Below the pieces are notes generated by a model. It saw only the letters and a program-made list of their open reading frames with translations. It was not told the DNA's origin and did no database searches. A stretch of DNA of 24,441 bases, from NCBI GenBank assembly GCA_964544765.1, contig CAZJDM010000056.1:1-24441 (forward strand), read 5' to 3'. Numbering within the stretch: position 1 is the first letter of the stretch; every line of letters starts with the position of its first letter. Positions 14,637 through 23,295 of the stretch are shown piece by piece. The stretch is from CAZJDM01 sp964544765 (lineage in GTDB: Bacteria; Bdellovibrionota_B; Oligoflexia; CAYFLR01). Both the position numbers and the translations under genes were made by a program.

Positions 14637-15932
14637 ATGTTAAGACGCGGATCTTTTTGGATTACTGCGGGATTTATTACGGTTATTTGTGGAATGGGTC
14701 TGTTTTCATATGCTTATTGGAAGTTTGAAATTGAAAAGGAAAAATATAATTACCTGTTAGAACAATCTTTTTCAACTTTGTCTGGGTCGCAAATTAATTT
14801 ACTAAGAGGAGATCCTCTTTTACCTTATGTGGATCGAAATAGTCAATTTAATGTCCGGCTTTTTCATTCTTTAAAGGGTGGTCTTAAAAAGTTGTCTTCG
14901 TATGAAAAAGAACTAGTAAGTTTACATAAGAAAATAATTGCTGAACAAAACAAATATAAACGTTCATATCATAAGGGTAAATCATCTATTGAGTCAGTTA
15001 ATGATGATATTAGAGATATATTACCTCTTTCCAATGAGGATAAAAAATTAGCGAAAACTAAAGATAAAATTAAATTGATGGATGAAGTCATTGAGTTATT
15101 GAATAAACTTAAGGTCGTATTCCAAAATATTGTATATGAGTTATATAAACTAAAGGGAAATATCGTTGCAAATAATGATTTTAAGCGTGATTTTACTTCA
15201 CTTAAAGAGTTGAATTCAATTACTAAACAGATACAAGCAAAATTGCCATTGACCTTTGCCCAGGAAGAAAAGCAAATTGAGCAAATGACAAAAGATATAA
15301 CTCAAAAATTATTGGAATTCTGGGAGGTAAAAAAGGATGCTTTGGATACTTCACATAAAGTGGTTGAGGTTTTACAGAAAGAAAAGGAAAGATTAAGTGA
15401 ATTATCCAAAAAGAAAGATGATGATTTAAGCGCAGAGCAAGTCATTGCTGAAGTTGTTAACAGTTTTCCTGATCAAATGTGGTTTTTTCTTGATGGAACA
15501 ATTCTTTTGATTTTTTTATTGATAATCTTAATTAATATTCGTCAAAAACATGTAACCGATAGTGTTATTCAAAGAAACCTGAAATCTTTAGAAAATCACT
15601 TTCTGGTGAAGCTGAATGATAAGGTTTTATACAATTCTGAAATCAAGGGAATATTGAAAGAAATCTATGAGGAATGCGCTAAAAATGAAGATCTTATGGA
15701 TGAATGGATCATTGAAGCGGGTAAGTCTTCAGAAAATTATCCCATGCAATATCCATTGCAGGCTCAAAAAGTATTAAATAAAATCCGGTTAACTTTAAGT
15801 ATGATAATGAAGTTTAATGAAATGTCTGAATCAATTGCTCCGGTTATGGAGGAACTGGATCGTTTTGGAAAACAAAATCTCTCTGAAAAGGATGGTAAAA
15901 AGAAACCGGTTATTAAAATCAAATCTGATTGA
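14637..15932 (+). CDS. two-TM membrane protein with a coiled-coil periplasmic region, unknown
   Basis: A 431-aa protein I do not recognise. Two membrane segments (about 9-28 and 285-303) flank a ~255-residue Lys/Glu-rich helical, coiled-coil region that should face the periplasm. A ~125-residue soluble C-terminal part should be cytosolic, ending in a basic tail KKKPVIKIKSD. This topology resembles a chemoreceptor or histidine-kinase sensor with a helical-bundle input, but I see no HAMP linker, methyl-accepting hairpin, kinase H-box or GGDEF. A scaffold or surface-machine protein is equally possible. The start is well supported by GGGGGA at 14625-14630. Its TGA stop directly abuts the stop of the convergent hydrolase gene. 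Confidence 0.85.
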   Translation: MLRRGSFWITAGFITVICGMGLFSYAYWKFEIEKEKYNYLLEQSFSTLSGSQINLLRGDPLLPYVDRNSQFNVRLFHSLKGGLKKLSSYEKELVSLHKKIIAEQNKYKRSYHKGKSSIESVNDDIRDILPLSNEDKKLAKTKDKIKLMDEVIELLNKLKVVFQNIVYELYKLKGNIVANNDFKRDFTSLKELNSITKQIQAKLPLTFAQEEKQIEQMTKDITQKLLEFWEVKKDALDTSHKVVEVLQKEKERLSELSKKKDDDLSAEQVIAEVVNSFPDQMWFFLDGTILLIFLLIILINIRQKHVTDSVIQRNLKSLENHFLVKLNDKVLYNSEIKGILKEIYEECAKNEDLMDEWIIEAGKSSENYPMQYPLQAQKVLNKIRLTLSMIMKFNEMSESIAPVMEELDRFGKQNLSEKDGKKKPVIKIKSD

Positions 15933-16874
15933 TTAAATAACTTTTTTCAATCTTAGATAAATTACTATCGCTTCAAATAACTCAAGATGATGTCGGTTAA
16001 AAAAAGGAACTAACATACTGTGATCGCCTTCATAGTTCCCAAGGTCAACTGAGTTTGGTATTTTGGTATGTTTAACAAGAACAAAACCATCATTTTTCTT
16101 GTCATATTGACTCAAAAATTTTACCGGCATAGATAATATACTTTTTGAATGATCGTAACTCACAAAAGATATCGAAAAGCTTTTTATTGAGCTAGGACAA
16201 TATTGTTTAAAATAATCATTTTGAATTTTTCTTACTTTGGTTCTCATTGAATCAATTCCATGGGGGAAGCCTGTCTTGATTAATCCTATTGGTAATAGAA
16301 ACTTTCCAATCTTTTCATGTAAAAAATCAGCTAGATGAGATCCTCCAATGCTTCCTCCAATAGATATAATAGCTAAAATATTTTTTTCAGCAAACTTGAT
16401 TGAATCAGCAGAATGAATAATAGCCTCCATGCCGTCAATGACACCTTTGCTCATGCCAATAAGGACAAATTTTTTCCCATTATTCTGCTCAAAACGTTCC
16501 TTTAGTTGCTTATATATATAAGGAGCGTTTTTATGACTTGAGTCTGTATCATATATTGAAGGGATAAAATAATAAAACCCCATACGTTTACAATAGTTTT
16601 TAATAGTAACATAATGGGTGTTTAGATAATATTTAGCCAGAAATACATGGAGGAAAACAAACTCGACATTATTTAAAGTGTCAGCTTGAAGCAAAGGGTA
16701 CTTTAATTTAGGTGGCTTGCCGAACATAGATCCCGATGCCCAACGTCGAAGTCCTTTCATAATGTCCATGAAATCGTCTAAATAAATAGTATTACGATAC
16801 TTATGGTAATCGATTCTTTCTTGATAAATATCTCGAAATATATTGGCCTCTGTTTTTGTAGGTGCTTTGGACAT
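15933..16874 (-). CDS. alpha/beta-hydrolase fold protein, probable lipase/esterase-like
   Basis: 313 aa with a nucleophile elbow G140-M-S142-K-G144 after the strand FVLIG, preceded by YFIPSIYDTDSSHKNA and a helix (APYIYKQLKERFEQ), as in alpha/beta hydrolases. Further on, NDGFVLVKHTKIPNS supplies the acid residue (D262), and GNYEGDHSML the histidine (H285). The ND-G-x-V...P...GDH pattern is common in lipase-like enzymes. No signal peptide is seen; the N-terminal ~65 residues are an unassigned helical extension. The substrate is unknown. It is last in the minus-strand run after pyrF (65 bases). No clear Shine-Dalgarno, and no room for a terminator beyond its stop, which touches the stop of the plus-strand membrane gene. 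Confidence 0.75.
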   Translation of the reverse strand: MSKAPTKTEANIFRDIYQERIDYHKYRNTIYLDDFMDIMKGLRRWASGSMFGKPPKLKYPLLQADTLNNVEFVFLHVFLAKYYLNTHYVTIKNYCKRMGFYYFIPSIYDTDSSHKNAPYIYKQLKERFEQNNGKKFVLIGMSKGVIDGMEAIIHSADSIKFAEKNILAIISIGGSIGGSHLADFLHEKIGKFLLPIGLIKTGFPHGIDSMRTKVRKIQNDYFKQYCPSSIKSFSISFVSYDHSKSILSMPVKFLSQYDKKNDGFVLVKHTKIPNSVDLGNYEGDHSMLVPFFNRHHLELFEAIVIYLRLKKVI

Positions 16875-16938
16875 TTTGTTGGCTCTATTTAAAAGTGGTT
16901 TAATACCATTATTCTTATATTTTTATTGTTAGTAAAGT

Positions 16939-16960
16939 ATTAATCAAATATTTGATTAAT
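16939..16960. repeat. 22-bp perfect palindrome at the end of pyrF
   Basis: Positions 16939-16960 read the same on both strands, with arms ATTAATCAAAT. It covers the last five codons and the stop of pyrF. It may be a hairpin at the mRNA end, though no T run follows, or a protein-binding site. Confidence 0.8.
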
Positions 16961-17902
16961 CAATGTCTTGTGCTCCTGAATAGCTCTAGAAACAGATTTC
17001 TGATACTCTTTAATGGTAATCTTTACATCATATCCATACTTGCTATAAGAGAATATAATTCCCCTGGAAGAGTTGATTATCGCACCGAGTCCGTCGGGGT
17101 TAAAAAAATTAGAAAGAGATTTTACATCTCCACCTTGAGCTCCTATTCCAGGTACCAGAAAAAAGGAATTAGGACATTTCTTTCTTATGATTCTAGCTTC
17201 TTCTGGAAAAGTAGCTCCTACAACGTTTCCAACCAAAGAATAACCTGTTTTGGAGCATTTATACTTTTGAGCAAGTAAATTTATTTGCTCAGCCAGTAAT
17301 TCATAAACCTTTTGGTTAGAATTATTTTTAAAATTTTGAATTAAATCAGATCCTTTATTTGATGTTTTGTTAAGGATAAATGTCATTCCCTCTGCTTGAT
17401 TTGCTGCCTTTACAAAAGGCTCGATGGTATCCATTCCCATGAAAGGATTAAGGGTAATAGCATCGGCATTTATCAATCTAGGAGTTTGATTGTTACTAGA
17501 TACTTGATCGTTAGGTGAGGGAAAATAATAGTCAGCGTAGCCTTCAGCTGATGTAGCAATATCTCCTCTTTTAACATCGACAATAACAAAAAGTCCCAGA
17601 TTATAGGCATGTTTGCTTACTTGCTCAAGACATTTAAATCCCAAACTGCCGAACCGTTCAAAAAAGGAGGCTTGAATTTTGATAACACCAACATGCTCAG
17701 CACAAGTGTCTATAATTGTTGTACAGAAATTTTCAATTGTTTTAATAACTTGATTGGTTTGATTAGCTTGATTTATGCGATCCAAAGAAGATGTTAAAGT
17801 TTTAAAACAATGTGGAATCTGATGATAAATCGGATCTAGCCCTACTACTAAACAGGTTTCTTTGGATTTAATTTCTTTTATGAGTTTGCTTACAGCTTTC
17901 AT
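16940..17902 (-). CDS. pyrF: orotidine 5'-phosphate decarboxylase (type 2)
   Basis: Last step of de novo UMP synthesis: decarboxylation of OMP. It belongs to the longer OMP decarboxylase subfamily 2, usually ~270-310 aa, here 320. VVGLDP (19-24), GVIKIQASFFERFG (72-85), the catalytic DVKRGDI (D109, K111, D114) and TSAEGYADYY are typical, as are TLNPFMGMDTIEPF (150-163), GNVVGAT, FLVPGIGAQGGD and IINSSRGIIF. Two Asn/Gln-rich extra loops lie at about 41-52 (NQANQTNQ) and 129-142. AGGAAG seven bases before the ATG supports the start. It follows the Cys-rich Sel1-like gene by 97 bases and precedes the alpha/beta-hydrolase gene. No other pyrimidine gene is present. Confidence 0.95.
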   Translation of the reverse strand: MKAVSKLIKEIKSKETCLVVGLDPIYHQIPHCFKTLTSSLDRINQANQTNQVIKTIENFCTTIIDTCAEHVGVIKIQASFFERFGSLGFKCLEQVSKHAYNLGLFVIVDVKRGDIATSAEGYADYYFPSPNDQVSSNNQTPRLINADAITLNPFMGMDTIEPFVKAANQAEGMTFILNKTSNKGSDLIQNFKNNSNQKVYELLAEQINLLAQKYKCSKTGYSLVGNVVGATFPEEARIIRKKCPNSFFLVPGIGAQGGDVKSLSNFFNPDGLGAIINSSRGIIFSYSKYGYDVKITIKEYQKSVSRAIQEHKTLINQIFD

Positions 17903-17943
17903 TTTAAACTTCCTGACATCCTCTTCTCGTGAGGGAAGGGTTA

Positions 17944-17989
17944 GTTAATATAACGCGATGTTGGGTTTCGCACACTCTACGTTAATATA
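17944..17989. repeat. 10-base direct repeat upstream of pyrF
   Basis: GTTAATATAA occurs at 17944-17953 and 17980-17989, 36 bases apart, in the 97-base spacer between the Sel1-like gene and pyrF. It may be promoter or operator sequence, or chance in AT-rich DNA. The spacer holds no clear terminator. Confidence 0.4.
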
Positions 17990-17999
17990 AATTATTAAG

Positions 18000-19832
18000 T
18001 TATTCTGTCTTATTATCAAGTCCTTCAATTTCGTCTTGCAGATCATTTATTTCTTTTACCGTTTTATATCCTTTTAGAGCTTTTAAAAACTTTACACCTT
18101 TTGATATATTCAATTTTTTAAAAATTGCAATGTTTTTCAGTTTCTCAATAAATCTTAATGTTGGACCTTGTTCTTGTTTAGATTTTTTTTCTTTTTCTTC
18201 CTCGGTTAAAGTTTCTTTGTCAGGGTAGAATTCACTGGATTCTTCATAAGGGGTAAATATTGCTTTTTTATCATCAGCATTCCAAGAATCAACAAGTACT
18301 TCTGGGTTCTCACAGTTGCTAACAAAATGGTTCAAAAATCGCAAGGTACGTTTGGGAAAGTATGACTTTTGATAACATAAAACAGAATTTAATAAAGTAA
18401 TTTCCTCTGAAGTTTCGGAAATAGAGTTAGTGTTTTTATTATTTTGGAGACTATTAATTTGGAGACATTGAATATTGGCTAAAGAACCAGCGGTAGTCAT
18501 ATTAGTAAGGGTTTCAAAACTCTTAATATCTTGGCAAAGTATTTTGTCACATGATGGAGCTGGTTTTGTTGTTTGGTCTAAATAATAACCATTGCATATA
18601 TCTTGTGTTAAGCTCAATTTTTCTAGTTGGTCAAAAGAAAATCCGATGATGTTTGTATTGGAAATGAAAAAGCTGAAATCTCTAAGCATGGTTAAAAATA
18701 ACATCTGTTTAAAACGATACAGGCTGTTAAAATATTGAGAGTATAATTTTTTTAAGAAAATCTTTCCTGTTTTGGATCCAGGATCAACAAAAAGTAAAAG
18801 AATCTTTAAAGGAACCAATGTAGCTAAATGATGGCCATTTTTATCTTTTTGTTTTAGTAACCAGTTTAAAAAGTTGGTAGAAAGGCTGTTAAAAGCGATA
18901 GGTAATAAAAAGGAAAAATTGTTTTTTTCAATTAAAAATTGAATGTCTTCTGGTCGTTGGCTAGTGTAGAAAGTATCAATTAAAAAATGAGCCAGCTTAT
19001 GAATAGTATAAAATGCCTTGGAGTGTTGTTGAATATTTGATGATTTTAAGATCTCTATTTGCTGTTGAAATAGTTTAGTGATTAAACTCTCTATTTTGAT
19101 AACCTTACCATTAGGTAATGATTGGGATTTATAATTTGTAAAAGACTTACCTAAGTGATCTTTTGCTTCAAAGGTTAATGCCTGTTTAATGGTGTGTTTT
19201 GCGATGTGGTAACACCTTACCATACTTTGAAAGGTCGATAAATCCGGTTTACTTTGAAATTCATCAAGAAAAGAATTATGACATGGTATTTTAACGTTTT
19301 CTTTTAAATAATCAGATTGTGATATAAGTTTTTTATAAAAAATTATATTTTCTCGAATCAAAAGTGGGACAGCAGAGTGTAAGGGGAGGTTTTGATCTCC
19401 TTTGAGAGTTTCAAGCTCAAGTATATTATAACAGGACTCTAGATTGGCGGCTTCACAAGCCATATTGTAGTATTTTTTAGCAATGGCATGTCGTAAGACA
19501 CTATTTTTTTCTTGAAAAATAGTGTTAAGTGGGTAATTACTTTTATTAACAATTCCATCTCGATATATATCCCCAACATGCTTACAAATAACGGTGTTCC
19601 CACTTTGGCACAGTTCTTTTAGTACATTGATGGATCGATCCCTGAAAGGGTAAATGGGTAGTTGTTTGATTAAAGCATTGCAACCTTCAATATCTCCGTT
19701 TTTACATCGATTGGCATTTCTTTCCGTAATTATGAATTTTTTTGAATAGTCTATAGCTTTAGGTACTGTTAGATAAAGAAGTATAAGTAGTATTGTAAAG
19801 ACAATTACTTTGAACTTAAAAGATATGTACAT
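18000..19832 (-). CDS. membrane-anchored Cys-rich Sel1/Hcp-like protein, unknown function
   Basis: 610 aa. A single N-terminal hydrophobic helix (about 7-25) exports or anchors it. Then come three units with exactly CX7C: C43/C51 (NRCKNGDIEGC), C75/C83 (LCQSGNTVIC, then KHVGDIYRDG) and C126/C134 (YNMACEAANLESC). CX7C with alternating helices is the signature of disulfide-locked Sel1-like repeats, as in H. pylori Hcp proteins. The remaining ~450 residues have no family I can name; they are helical, with scattered cysteines (for example C463 region DICNGYYL and CDKILC), and end in a charged tail (KEKKSKQEQG). It lies 19 bases after the phosphoglucomutase stop and may be co-transcribed. AAGAGA precedes the ATG. 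A periplasmic scaffold or binding protein is inferred. Confidence 0.8.
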   Translation of the reverse strand: MYISFKFKVIVFTILLILLYLTVPKAIDYSKKFIITERNANRCKNGDIEGCNALIKQLPIYPFRDRSINVLKELCQSGNTVICKHVGDIYRDGIVNKSNYPLNTIFQEKNSVLRHAIAKKYYNMACEAANLESCYNILELETLKGDQNLPLHSAVPLLIRENIIFYKKLISQSDYLKENVKIPCHNSFLDEFQSKPDLSTFQSMVRCYHIAKHTIKQALTFEAKDHLGKSFTNYKSQSLPNGKVIKIESLITKLFQQQIEILKSSNIQQHSKAFYTIHKLAHFLIDTFYTSQRPEDIQFLIEKNNFSFLLPIAFNSLSTNFLNWLLKQKDKNGHHLATLVPLKILLLFVDPGSKTGKIFLKKLYSQYFNSLYRFKQMLFLTMLRDFSFFISNTNIIGFSFDQLEKLSLTQDICNGYYLDQTTKPAPSCDKILCQDIKSFETLTNMTTAGSLANIQCLQINSLQNNKNTNSISETSEEITLLNSVLCYQKSYFPKRTLRFLNHFVSNCENPEVLVDSWNADDKKAIFTPYEESSEFYPDKETLTEEEKEKKSKQEQGPTLRFIEKLKNIAIFKKLNISKGVKFLKALKGYKTVKEINDLQDEIEGLDNKTE

Positions 19833-19851
19833 ACAATTCTCTTAAAGGAGA

Positions 19852-21606
19852 TTACACTAATTGTTCCAAGTAAGCGTTAAAATCCTTTTTACTATTTTCT
19901 AAAAGTTTTTGAGATTCTTCTTTGGAACCGGTAACGCATTGAAAGTAATGTTTAATTTTGGGTTCGGTGCCCGAGGGCCTGACCGTTAGTTTTAGGGCGG
20001 GACCGAATTCAAAAGCTAGGACATTGCTTTTAGGAAGATCTATGTCTGACTCCATAGATATCTTACAAGAAGCATCTATTGTAAGCGATTTTTGGATTTG
20101 ATAATCATTTATTTTAGTTGGTTTGAGCCCAGCTAGTTCTTTGGGAGGGTGTTTGCGGAGAGCTTCCATTAAAAGAGTTATTTTTTCTGCGCCTTCTTTG
20201 CCTTTATGGGTAACTGTCTCTAAGCCTTCTAAATGATAACCATACTGATTACTAAGGCGGTCCAGTTCTTTTACTAAGTTAGATCCTTTGCTTTTATAAT
20301 AGGCGACCATCTCGGCAATCATAACTGCAGAGACGACTCCGTCTTTATCTCGTGCTTGGGTACCAACTAAATAACCGTATGATTCTTCATAACCTATTAC
20401 AAAGTTTTTGGTTTTTTTCTGATCTTGATATTTCTTGATAAGTTCTCCGATGTATTTAAAACCAGTTAGTGTATCAAGAGACTCAACTTGATGGGCTCTG
20501 GCTACCTTTGCTCCTAAATCGGAAGTAACAATTGTTTTTACTAACATTGGATTAGATGGCAAGCGGTTTTGTTTATGTAAACCAGCTATTACATACTCCG
20601 CTAACAAAGAGCCAACTTCATTTCCATTAAAATAGGTGAAGTTACCGTTTTGGTTAACAGCAATAGCTACGCGATCACAGTCAGGATCAGTACCAATTAC
20701 TAAATCAGCACCGGTCTCTCGGGCCTGCTTAACAGCTAAATCCAATGCTTTGGGATCCTCGGGGTTAGGATAATCTACCGTTGGAAAATTAGAATCAGGA
20801 AGCTCCTGGGATTTTACCACTTGAACATTAGTAAATCCCCATTTTTGCAAGGCTTGTCGTACAGGCTTATTACCGGAGCCATGGATAGGGGTATAGACAA
20901 TATTTAAAGACGTATCATATTGATCCCAGACTTTTAAAGGTCTAATAGTCTTGAAATAAGCTTCATCCATATCTTGATCGATGTATTCGATTAATCCCTC
21001 TTGTAAAGCTGAATTGAGATCGGTTGTTTTTACTTGATCCAAGGAAGTTATATGATTTACCTGATTAATTATGTTTTTATCGTGAGGAGGTGTAATTTGA
21101 GCTCCATCGGCCCAATATACTTTGTATCCGTTGTATTCTTTGGGATTATGACTTGCGGTAACACTCACCCCAGCAATACTATTGGTTTCTCGAACAGCGA
21201 AAGATAAAAAAGGTACTGGACGTAGATCTTTATACAAATAAGCTTTTATATTATTGGCAGCAAATACACAGGCGGTTTCTTCGGCAAATTCTTTAGAAAA
21301 GAGACGGGAATCGCAAGCAACCGCAACTGATGGCGAAGGGTGATCCTTTTGAGATAATATGTAATTAGCTAGTCCCTGTGTTGCCTTCATGATAACATAT
21401 TTATTCATTCTATTAGTTCCTGCTCCAATAATTCCTCTAAGTCCTCCTGTTCCAAAATCGAGGTTTCTATAAAAACGGTCGGTTAATTCTTGATAATTTT
21501 TTTGATCTAAAAGAGATTTAATTTCTTTACGTGCTTGTTCAGAATAATTGGGGTTATTGATCCATTCATCAACTTGAGTTTGAATTTCTTTGGTAAGGGT
21601 TGTCAT
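19852..21606 (-). CDS. phosphoglucomutase/phosphomannomutase family
   Basis: An alpha-D-phosphohexomutase interconverting hexose 1- and 6-phosphates, feeding glycogen, LPS and peptidoglycan precursors. The four-domain family order is intact: FGTGGLRGIIGAGTNRMN (51-68), the phosphoserine loop VTASHNPKEYNGYK (S152), the metal loop GTDPDCDR (D307, D309, D311), the sugar loop GYEESYG (405-411) and the phosphate loop RPSGTEPK near 558. Length 584 aa and the FGTGGLRG start fit the PgcA/PGM2-type branch rather than the ~450-aa ManB/GlmM branch, so glucose-1-phosphate is the likely main substrate, though mannose or ribose forms cannot be excluded. The start codon overlaps the preceding carboxypeptidase stop by one base (TAATG), indicating translational coupling. 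Confidence 0.96.
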   Translation of the reverse strand: MTTLTKEIQTQVDEWINNPNYSEQARKEIKSLLDQKNYQELTDRFYRNLDFGTGGLRGIIGAGTNRMNKYVIMKATQGLANYILSQKDHPSPSVAVACDSRLFSKEFAEETACVFAANNIKAYLYKDLRPVPFLSFAVRETNSIAGVSVTASHNPKEYNGYKVYWADGAQITPPHDKNIINQVNHITSLDQVKTTDLNSALQEGLIEYIDQDMDEAYFKTIRPLKVWDQYDTSLNIVYTPIHGSGNKPVRQALQKWGFTNVQVVKSQELPDSNFPTVDYPNPEDPKALDLAVKQARETGADLVIGTDPDCDRVAIAVNQNGNFTYFNGNEVGSLLAEYVIAGLHKQNRLPSNPMLVKTIVTSDLGAKVARAHQVESLDTLTGFKYIGELIKKYQDQKKTKNFVIGYEESYGYLVGTQARDKDGVVSAVMIAEMVAYYKSKGSNLVKELDRLSNQYGYHLEGLETVTHKGKEGAEKITLLMEALRKHPPKELAGLKPTKINDYQIQKSLTIDASCKISMESDIDLPKSNVLAFEFGPALKLTVRPSGTEPKIKHYFQCVTGSKEESQKLLENSKKDFNAYLEQLV

Positions 21607-23162
21607 TATCCTTCTCCTCTTGTTTTAAGAACATTACTGATTTCCAACAGAATACGATCCTGGATGTTTTTTATTTTCTTATAATCCTTAGGTAGAAAAT
21701 TGTTAATAATAAACGAAAAAGCGTAAGTTTTTCCGGTATGTAGATAGCCCGAGATAGATATAGAATTTTTCAAATTTTGGCTAACTGGAGGAAAATTTTT
21801 GATTGAACCAGTTTTAGCACGAATATAACGGTGTAGATTATAGTAACTACTTCCCCTGTCCTTGAGAGTTCCATCAATCCCGAAAATAGGTAATGAGGCT
21901 ATAAATTCTGAGCTATATGAAAATTGTCGAAAGGCATGTTTTAAAATGGACACAATCGAAAAGGCGCTTAATCGGTTATCATATGATAATCCGCTTCCAT
22001 CGATAATAACATATTCTGAGGATGGGATCTTGAGTTGAGATAGAAAGTCTTTTAGGATAGCTACTCCACCTGCAGCATTTCCTTGTTTAGGGGGTGATGA
22101 AATTGATTCAGCGTGAACAACTCTTAAAAGTTGGTTAGCTATGAAGTTGGTGCTGTATTTGTTCATATCCCTGATAATTTCGCCAAGATTCTTACTTTTG
22201 GCTGTTACTAAAGGAAATGTATTCTGGATTTTGCTGTCTTTATTAATCTTGATTCGGCCGGTCCATTGGATATTAGCTTTTCGCAAAAAATAAATTACGG
22301 CGTTAGCCAAATATTCAAGTGGTTCTTCAGTGTATCTATAAATGGTTTTATGAGCTGAATGTAGAGACATTTTACCCTCAGCTATAAACATATCTTGAGG
22401 TTTTGGGGTATTTGTTCGTTTAATAGAAATTCTGTTGTTAGTAGTAAAGGAAACAGTTTTTGTTCTATTGATGATTCGGATAGACGGGCTGGGGGGGTAA
22501 ACTTCTATATTACAGGGAGTGTTAATATAATATGCAGGATGAATGTTTATTTCTAAAGCATTAAAATTGATAGCTGTTGAGGTTGTGAGAGCGTTGTAAG
22601 CATTAGATTTATTATCATTACCTGCTGGATAGGAAATGGCCGGGTTAAAATAACTGGCATCTATAATTAGATCTCCTTTTATTCTTTTGACACCTCTAAG
22701 AGAGAGAGTTTTTATTAAAGAAAAAAGATCTTCTGATACAAAACTAGGATTTCCGTTGGAATAAAAAATGATAGGCGAATTTATTTCGTAATAGTTTTTA
22801 GGTTCATTTTTTACTGATAGGGTGGATTCAAAGCGATATTCTGGACCCAGAAGTTCTAAAGCAACAATTGAAGGTAGGAGTTTCATGTTTGAAGCAGGCA
22901 GTAGAGGGAAATGAGCATACTTTTTAAAAATCAATTGGCTGTTTTGGGTGTCTATCATGTGAAACCCCATTTTTATTTTGGGGTAGGGTTCATGTAAATG
23001 GGCAAGAAAAATTTTTTCAATTTTTGTATGGAGTGATTTGTATATAGTGGGCGGGTTGAGTTTAGGGGATGAGAATGTGNNNNNNNNNNAAAAACAAAAG
23101 AAACTATAAATAATCAGTAAATTTGATTTAATTAATAAGTGCGAAATAATGAAATTATACAT
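21606..23162 (-). CDS. D-alanyl-D-alanine carboxypeptidase/endopeptidase, PBP4 family
   Basis: A periplasmic enzyme that trims or cleaves peptidoglycan cross-bridges. The three active-site boxes are present: SxxK as S91-N-M-K94 in LPASNMKLLP, SxN as S337-T-N339 in MNKYSTNF, and K450-T-G in RAKTGSIKN. Also visible are INFNALEINIHP and IDGSGLSYDNRLSA, typical of DacB. The N-terminus is hydrophobic (FIISHLLIKSNLLIIYSFF), consistent with a signal peptide. The ten-N assembly gap (23080-23089) lies at codons 25-28, just after it, so the exact N-terminal sequence and frame across the gap are unknown; numbering here counts the gap as four residues. Otherwise the frame is intact. The start has only a weak ribosome site. 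Confidence 0.9.
   Translation of the reverse strand: MYNFIISHLLIKSNLLIIYSFFCFXXXXTFSSPKLNPPTIYKSLHTKIEKIFLAHLHEPYPKIKMGFHMIDTQNSQLIFKKYAHFPLLPASNMKLLPSIVALELLGPEYRFESTLSVKNEPKNYYEINSPIIFYSNGNPSFVSEDLFSLIKTLSLRGVKRIKGDLIIDASYFNPAISYPAGNDNKSNAYNALTTSTAINFNALEINIHPAYYINTPCNIEVYPPSPSIRIINRTKTVSFTTNNRISIKRTNTPKPQDMFIAEGKMSLHSAHKTIYRYTEEPLEYLANAVIYFLRKANIQWTGRIKINKDSKIQNTFPLVTAKSKNLGEIIRDMNKYSTNFIANQLLRVVHAESISSPPKQGNAAGGVAILKDFLSQLKIPSSEYVIIDGSGLSYDNRLSAFSIVSILKHAFRQFSYSSEFIASLPIFGIDGTLKDRGSSYYNLHRYIRAKTGSIKNFPPVSQNLKNSISISGYLHTGKTYAFSFIINNFLPKDYKKIKNIQDRILLEISNVLKTRGEG
23080..23089. other. assembly gap of ten N
   Basis: Ten undetermined bases lie inside the signal-peptide region of the PBP4-family gene. 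The round number suggests a placeholder, so the real length may differ and the frame on either side need not be as drawn. Confidence 0.99.
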
Positions 23163-23247
23163 CTTTACAGATTAAATCGATCGGGTATCTAAATGCAAGG
23201 AAAAGTTTCACAGGATTATAGGATAAATCTTTAATGTCATATAAATA

Positions 23248-23281
23248 TTGACTTTTTAACTAAAGCGGGTTATGATATAAT
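23248..23281 (+). promoter_or_regulatory. strong promoter of the nucleotidyltransferase module
   Basis: TTGACT (23248-23253), 17 bases, TATGAT (23271-23276) is close to the sigma70 consensus. Overlapping it is a perfect extended -10, TGATATAAT (23273-23281). Transcription would begin only about 5-13 bases before the ATG at 23296, so the leader is very short. No other feature is seen in the 133-base spacer from 23163. Confidence 0.65.
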
Positions 23282-23295
23282 AAAGAGGTGTAGAT

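Noticed and set aside
22300..23162. Frameshift or pseudogene in the PBP4-family gene
   Set aside because: The frame is open on both sides of the N run, and all three active-site boxes are present. The interruption is an assembly gap, not evidence of decay.
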